Origin: Pandoraea vervacti
GTDB taxonomy: Bacteria; Pseudomonadota; Gammaproteobacteria; Burkholderiales; Burkholderiaceae
Direction: 5' to 3'
Assembly: GCF_000934605.2 (NCBI RefSeq)
Contig: NZ_CP010897.2
Span: 124,001 to 188,000, forward strand
Length of the DNA: 64,000 nucleotides
A program made the translations under genes and the position numbers. Below the pieces are notes generated by a model. The model saw only the letters and a list, made by a program, of their open reading frames with translations, did no database searches and had not been told where the DNA came from. Below are positions 60,481 through 64,000 of the stretch, in pieces; position 1 is the stretch's first letter; each line of letters begins with the position of its first letter.

Positions 60481-62025
60481 TCACATGACCTTTGCGCACC
60501 GCGCGTTGGCCGCACTGCGACGATAGGCGTCGAATACCTGCGCGACGACACGCACCAGCAACCGTCCGGGCGGCAGGACGCGCAGGCCATGCGCATCGAG
60601 GGCGACGAGGCCGTCTGCCACCAGATCGGCCAATTCCCCCAACTCGTTCGCAAAGTACGCGACGAAGTCGATGTCGTGCGCCTGCTCGATGGTGCTGAAG
60701 TCGAGCGCCATATGGCACATCAGGCGTGAGATGACGTCGCGCCGGATGTGGTCGTCCTCGCTGAGCCGCACGCCGCGCGTAATGGCGAGACCGCCCGCGT
60801 CGATGGCGTCGTAATACGTTTTCAGTGTCTTGGCGTTTTGGGCATAGCTGTCGCCGATACGTCCGATGGCCGACATGCCGACACCGATGAGATCGCAATC
60901 GGCGCGCGTGCTGTAGCCCTGGAAATTGCGATGCAGCGTACCGGCCGCCTGAGCGAGGGCGAGTTCGTCGTCGGGGCGCGCAAAGTGATCCATGCCGATG
61001 TAGACATAACCGGCGGCCGTGAGCCGCGCGACGATCGTCTGGAGCAGCGCGGTTTTTTGCGGTCCGTCCGGCAGCGTGTCGGGCAGGCACCGTTGCATCT
61101 TGAACTGCTGCGGCAAGTGCGCGTAGCTGAACACCGACAAGCGCTCGGGCGCCATCTCGATCACGGCGTCGAGGGTGTTGGAGAACGATTCGGGCGTTTG
61201 ATGCGGCAATCCATAGATCAGATCGAAATTCACCGACTTGAACCCGCAACTGCGCGCCGCGTCGAGCGTTGTCTCGACCAGTCCGCGTGGCTGCACGCGG
61301 TGAATGGCCTCCTGGACGCGCGGATCGAAATCCTGGACGCCGATCGACAGGCGATTGAAGCCGAGCGCGCGCAGCGCACGGATCGACGCGGGGCCCGCGC
61401 TGCGCGGATCGATCTCGATGGCGTATTCGGCGCTGTCGTCGCGCGACATGACGAACTGACGACCGATGGCGTCGATGAGCGACGCGATCTGTTCGAGCGA
61501 CAGAAAGGTCGGGGTGCCGCCGCCCCAGTGCATCTGCGCGAGCGAGCGGCCCGCGCCAAGCAGCGACGCTTGCCTCGCGATCTCGGCGTGAAGGCGTTTT
61601 ACGTAGGCGTCGGCGTGCGCGCGGTTGTTCGTGACGATCTTGGTGCACGCGCAGTAGAAGCACACCGTGTCGCAGAACGGCACGTGCAGGTATAGCGAAA
61701 CCGGCTTGCCGGTGCGTTTGGATTGCGCGGCGGCGCGTGCGTAGTCGCTTGCGCCGAAGTCGTCGCGAAACTGGAGTGCCGTGGGATACGACGTATAGCG
61801 TGGGCCGTTGATGTCGTAACGGCTGAGTAGCCGCGCGTCGATGGGCAGAGCGCCGGGCTGGATGCGGGGTGCGGTGGCGCCAGCGTGCGTGTTGGATGCT
61901 GACGGGGCGCGGTGATTTCCTAATGTGCGGGGGGCGTGTGACGTGCAGCCCTGGCAGGTTTGACCGGCATGCGGATCGTCCGGCGCGTTGGCGCAAGGCG
62001 TCGGCAAAATAGGGATGGGATTCAT
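60481..62025 (-). CDS. hemN: oxygen-independent coproporphyrinogen III oxidase
   Basis: 514 residues, slightly longer than the usual 450-460 because of an unusual N-terminal extension of about 65 residues (two CxxC-like spots TCQGC). The radical-SAM cluster motif is HVPFCDTVCFYCACTK (Cys-x3-Cys-x2-Cys plus the HemN-specific fourth Cys). DINGPRYTSYPTALQF and SIGVQDFDPRVQEAIHRVQ confirm true HemN rather than HemW. It decarboxylates coproporphyrinogen III to protoporphyrinogen IX without oxygen. ATG 62025 is the first credible start; an FNR-like box lies upstream. Confidence 0.94.
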   Translation of the reverse strand: MNPIPILPTPCANAPDDPHAGQTCQGCTSHAPRTLGNHRAPSASNTHAGATAPRIQPGALPIDARLLSRYDINGPRYTSYPTALQFRDDFGASDYARAAAQSKRTGKPVSLYLHVPFCDTVCFYCACTKIVTNNRAHADAYVKRLHAEIARQASLLGAGRSLAQMHWGGGTPTFLSLEQIASLIDAIGRQFVMSRDDSAEYAIEIDPRSAGPASIRALRALGFNRLSIGVQDFDPRVQEAIHRVQPRGLVETTLDAARSCGFKSVNFDLIYGLPHQTPESFSNTLDAVIEMAPERLSVFSYAHLPQQFKMQRCLPDTLPDGPQKTALLQTIVARLTAAGYVYIGMDHFARPDDELALAQAAGTLHRNFQGYSTRADCDLIGVGMSAIGRIGDSYAQNAKTLKTYYDAIDAGGLAITRGVRLSEDDHIRRDVISRLMCHMALDFSTIEQAHDIDFVAYFANELGELADLVADGLVALDAHGLRVLPPGRLLVRVVAQVFDAYRRSAANARCAKVM

Positions 62026-62448
62026 GACGAGGCGTGTAACAGTCAGTGATATTCGACTGTATCCGCGCCGCGAACGGCGTGTCGTGACCTGCGTCAAACA
62101 CCCGGCGCGCGGCATGCATGCAGCGTGAGGGCGGCACGAGGCGTTGTGTCATTGCGCAAAACTCGCCGTCGACGGCGAATTTGTGCGTTGCCGCGCGCAT
62201 GCGACACGGCAGCCGTGCGTCAAAATCGTTGCCGCGGCAGGCAAATTTTCGTGGCCTACGGTAAGCTAGCGCCTAATTGAAGTCCCCCGCCGTGTCGACA
62301 GCCCTGGCGGCACGCGCGAGGCTCGCCCCGGAACCGCCGGGACGGCGGTCCGACCGGTGTCCGCGGGTATCCGCAGTGCCGGTACGTAGCCGGTCCGCCC
62401 ATACTCGTTTTTGCCGGAACGACGCGGCACATCACGATTGGAAACAAC
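62026..62448. other. divergent region between hemN and LysR gene
   Basis: 423 bp without a gene. Contains the FNR-like box at 62084-62097 near hemN and an AT-rich patch with AATTTTCG around 62243. The LysR promoter is not obvious. Confidence 0.5.
62084..62097 (-). promoter_or_regulatory. FNR/ANR-like box upstream of hemN
   Basis: On the minus strand TTGAC-GCAG-GTCAC lies 59-72 nt before the hemN ATG. It differs from the symmetric TTGAC-N4-GTCAA form of CRP/FNR-family sites at one position, and from the classic FNR TTGAT-N4-ATCAA at three. hemN is a known oxygen-controlled gene, so anaerobic activation is plausible. Confidence 0.5.
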
Positions 62449-63429
62449 ATGGACCGTCTGCAATCGATGCGCGTTTTCGTCAAAGTGGCCGACAACGGGA
62501 GTTTTGCCCGGACCGCCGCACAGATGGACCTGTCTGCCGCCGTGGTGACGCGGCACGTCGCGGAACTCGAATCGCATCTCGGCGTTCGCTTGCTCAATCG
62601 CACCACGCGCAGCCTGTCGCTGACCGGCGCCGGTCAGGTGTATCTGGAGCGCTGTCGGCAGATCATCGATGAAGTCGACGAGGCCGATGCGCTGATCTCG
62701 AGCGCGTCTCGCGATCCCAAGGGAACGCTCAAAGTCGTTGCCCCCGTCTCGTTCGGGGTGCGCAACCTCGCGCCGCTCGTCAAGAAGTATCAGGAACTGC
62801 ATCCGAAGGTGGTGGTGGACCTCACGCTGACCGACCGTGCCGTCGATCTGGTGGAAGAGGGTTACGACTGCGGGATTCTCCTCACGCGCATGATCAATAG
62901 CGAAAGCCTGATCTCGCGCGTACTGGCCGAGACCCGCGTGATGCTTTGCGCTTCGCCCGCCTACATTGCCGAGCACGGCGAGCCGGTGACGCCGCAGGAG
63001 CTCGGCGAACATGGCGTGCTGGGCCTGCCGAGCGAGTTCTGGAGCGACGATCGCGTGTTTGCCGGACCTGACGGCGAAGTTCGCGTTCGTGTGCAGAACA
63101 AGCTCATCTGCAACAACACGGCGCTGTTGCGCCAGTCGGTGTTGCTGGGCCACGGCATTGCGTTCCTGCCGTCGTATCTCGTGGGCAATGATGTGCGCGA
63201 CGGCGATCTCGTTGCGCTCATGCGTAATTATTCGCAGACGCCGATCGACGTCTCGCTCGTCTACCCGAGCCGCAAGTACCTGTCGGCGAAGACGCGTGGC
63301 TTCATCGATCTGACGGTCGAGTATTTCCGTCAGAACGAGAGCATTTCGGCGGCCGAGCGCTGGGTGCCGCCCAAGCCGTCGTCATCGTCGGGTGCCACGT
63401 CGACGTCGAACACGGAAATGCCCGTTTGA
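62449..63429 (+). CDS. LysR family transcriptional regulator
   Basis: 326 residues. The helix-turn-helix (about 1-60) reads MRVFVKVADNGSFARTAAQM then LSAAVVTRHVAELESHLG; LLNRTTRSLSLTGAG is the following wing, placing it in the CrgA/DmlR-like branch. The effector domain begins GTLKVVAPVSFG. The C-terminal 20 residues are Ser-rich and disordered. Neighbours give no clear target; it is divergent from hemN. A terminator follows at 63461-63496. Confidence 0.92.
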   Translation: MDRLQSMRVFVKVADNGSFARTAAQMDLSAAVVTRHVAELESHLGVRLLNRTTRSLSLTGAGQVYLERCRQIIDEVDEADALISSASRDPKGTLKVVAPVSFGVRNLAPLVKKYQELHPKVVVDLTLTDRAVDLVEEGYDCGILLTRMINSESLISRVLAETRVMLCASPAYIAEHGEPVTPQELGEHGVLGLPSEFWSDDRVFAGPDGEVRVRVQNKLICNNTALLRQSVLLGHGIAFLPSYLVGNDVRDGDLVALMRNYSQTPIDVSLVYPSRKYLSAKTRGFIDLTVEYFRQNESISAAERWVPPKPSSSSGATSTSNTEMPV

Positions 63430-63460
63430 CGTCCGTTTGACGTTCCGGAGGGCGGATGGC

Positions 63461-63496
63461 AAAACGGCCACTTCCATGAAGAAGTGGCCGTTTTTC
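63461..63496. terminator. bidirectional intrinsic terminator between LysR gene and topB
   Basis: AAAACGGCCACTTC and GAAGTGGCCGTTTT form a 14-bp perfect stem with a 6-nt loop; five T on the plus strand, four on the minus strand. Confidence 0.92.
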
Positions 63497-63553
63497 ATTG
63501 CCTCGATGTTTTGAGGCGACGATTCGGTCGATCCAGTCGATTTGGTCGGACCG

Positions 63554-64000
63554 TCAGAACGGTGCGTCGTCCTCATCGAACGGCGCGTCGTCCGACTTGC
63601 CTGCCTTGGCCGACTTGGTCGCCGGTTTGGCCTTCGTCGTCGTCTTTTTGGCGGCGACCTTCTTGGCCGGCGCCTTGGCGGCAGCGGTCTTTGCCGCCGT
63701 CTTGCGCGCCGGTGCGGCCTTTTCCTCACCCTCATCCGCGTCTGCGCCGGGCTTTGCCGCCGTCTTCTTCGGGGCCTTGGCCTCGAATTCGAAGCCGATC
63801 TTGCCGTCCTTCTGCTTGGCGAGATAGGCCTTGAACGTGCGGCCGGTACGCGAGGACTTGAAGTTCGTCAGCAGGTCCGTCTTGCCCTCGGTGAGCAGCT
63901 TGTGAATCTGCTCACGCGAGATTTCCTGCTGAAGAATCACCTTGCCCGAGGTGAAGTCGCACGTCTTCGGGTTCGCCACGGCGTTCTCGCAGACGTAACG
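63554..64000 (-). CDS. topB: DNA topoisomerase III, C-terminal part only
   Basis: 149 codons of the 3' end; the gene continues beyond the right edge. Visible is a topoisomerase C-terminal repeat with YVCENAVANPKTCDFTSGK, ILQQEISREQIHKLLTEGKT and GRTFKAYLAKQKDGKIGFEF, the form found at the end of TopB in Burkholderiaceae. A Lys/Ala-rich tail (about the last 80 residues) with repeated AAK/APAKK units ends in acidic DDAPFDEDDAPF. The catalytic Tyr lies outside the window, so the name rests on the C-terminal pattern. Confidence 0.8.
   Translation of the reverse strand, partial: RYVCENAVANPKTCDFTSGKVILQQEISREQIHKLLTEGKTDLLTNFKSSRTGRTFKAYLAKQKDGKIGFEFEAKAPKKTAAKPGADADEGEEKAAPARKTAAKTAAAKAPAKKVAAKKTTTKAKPATKSAKAGKSDDAPFDEDDAPF

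Noticed and set aside
1..64000. Mobile element, CRISPR, tRNA or rRNA
   Set aside because: No transposase or integrase frame, no regularly spaced repeat array and no tRNA or rRNA sequence recognised by eye on either strand.

Overview
The window is GC-rich, densely coded chromosomal DNA of a beta-proteobacterium. The full wsp operon, GTP-dependent PckG, HemN, CstA/YbdD, a MocR regulator and a topoisomerase III with a Lys/Ala-rich tail fit Burkholderiaceae. The overall style is closest to Pandoraea; that genus call is inference, because no rRNA or other taxonomic marker is present. I saw no tRNA, rRNA, CRISPR array, transposase, integrase or phage gene.

Left part (1-9.97 kb): a CSS-motif EAL phosphodiesterase cut by the window edge; a fosmidomycin-resistance-type exporter (fsr); a small exported surface-antigen-like protein; a MocR regulator divergent from an MFS transporter; and an RpiR regulator divergent from a two-gene operon (class III aminotransferase plus BKACE beta-keto acid cleavage enzyme) that looks like a beta-amino acid catabolic module.

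10.2-19.7 kb: a complete wspABCDEFR surface-sensing operon. Every junction overlaps by 4 nt except wspA-wspB and wspF-wspR. It couples a chemoreceptor to the REC-GGDEF cyclase WspR, which makes c-di-GMP. A glutathione S-transferase gene follows WspR by 15 nt.

19.7-27.4 kb: a GNAT acetyltransferase, an orphan TAXI-type solute-binding protein with two membrane segments, a LysR regulator divergent from an M20 amidohydrolase/MHS-symporter pair, and a secreted protein resembling the halovibrin (HvnC) family.

27.5-36.6 kb: a catabolic operon on the minus strand: LivK, LivH, LivM, LivG, LivF, an N-carbamoyl-amino-acid-hydrolase-like enzyme and an M81 (MlrC-like) hydrolase. A divergent FCD-type GntR regulator carries an unusual histone-like tail. 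Together they suggest uptake and hydrolysis of an amide, ureide or small peptide-like compound.

36.6-49.6 kb: agmatine deiminase, a small molybdopterin-domain protein, a 1252-aa SARP-like multidomain regulator with an intrinsic terminator hairpin just upstream of its start codon, an orphan sulfonate-type binding protein, a Fur-controlled siderophore receptor with its PiuC dioxygenase, a Spy-like periplasmic protein, a DoxX protein and a secreted internally repeated protein.

49.7-64 kb: a hotdog thioesterase, a patatin phospholipase, a D-2-hydroxyacid dehydrogenase, pckG, a FitAB/VapBC toxin-antitoxin pair, a Cache-domain two-component system divergent from cstA-ybdD (probably pyruvate or carbon-starvation peptide sensing), hemN with an FNR-like box, a LysR regulator and the 3' end of topB.
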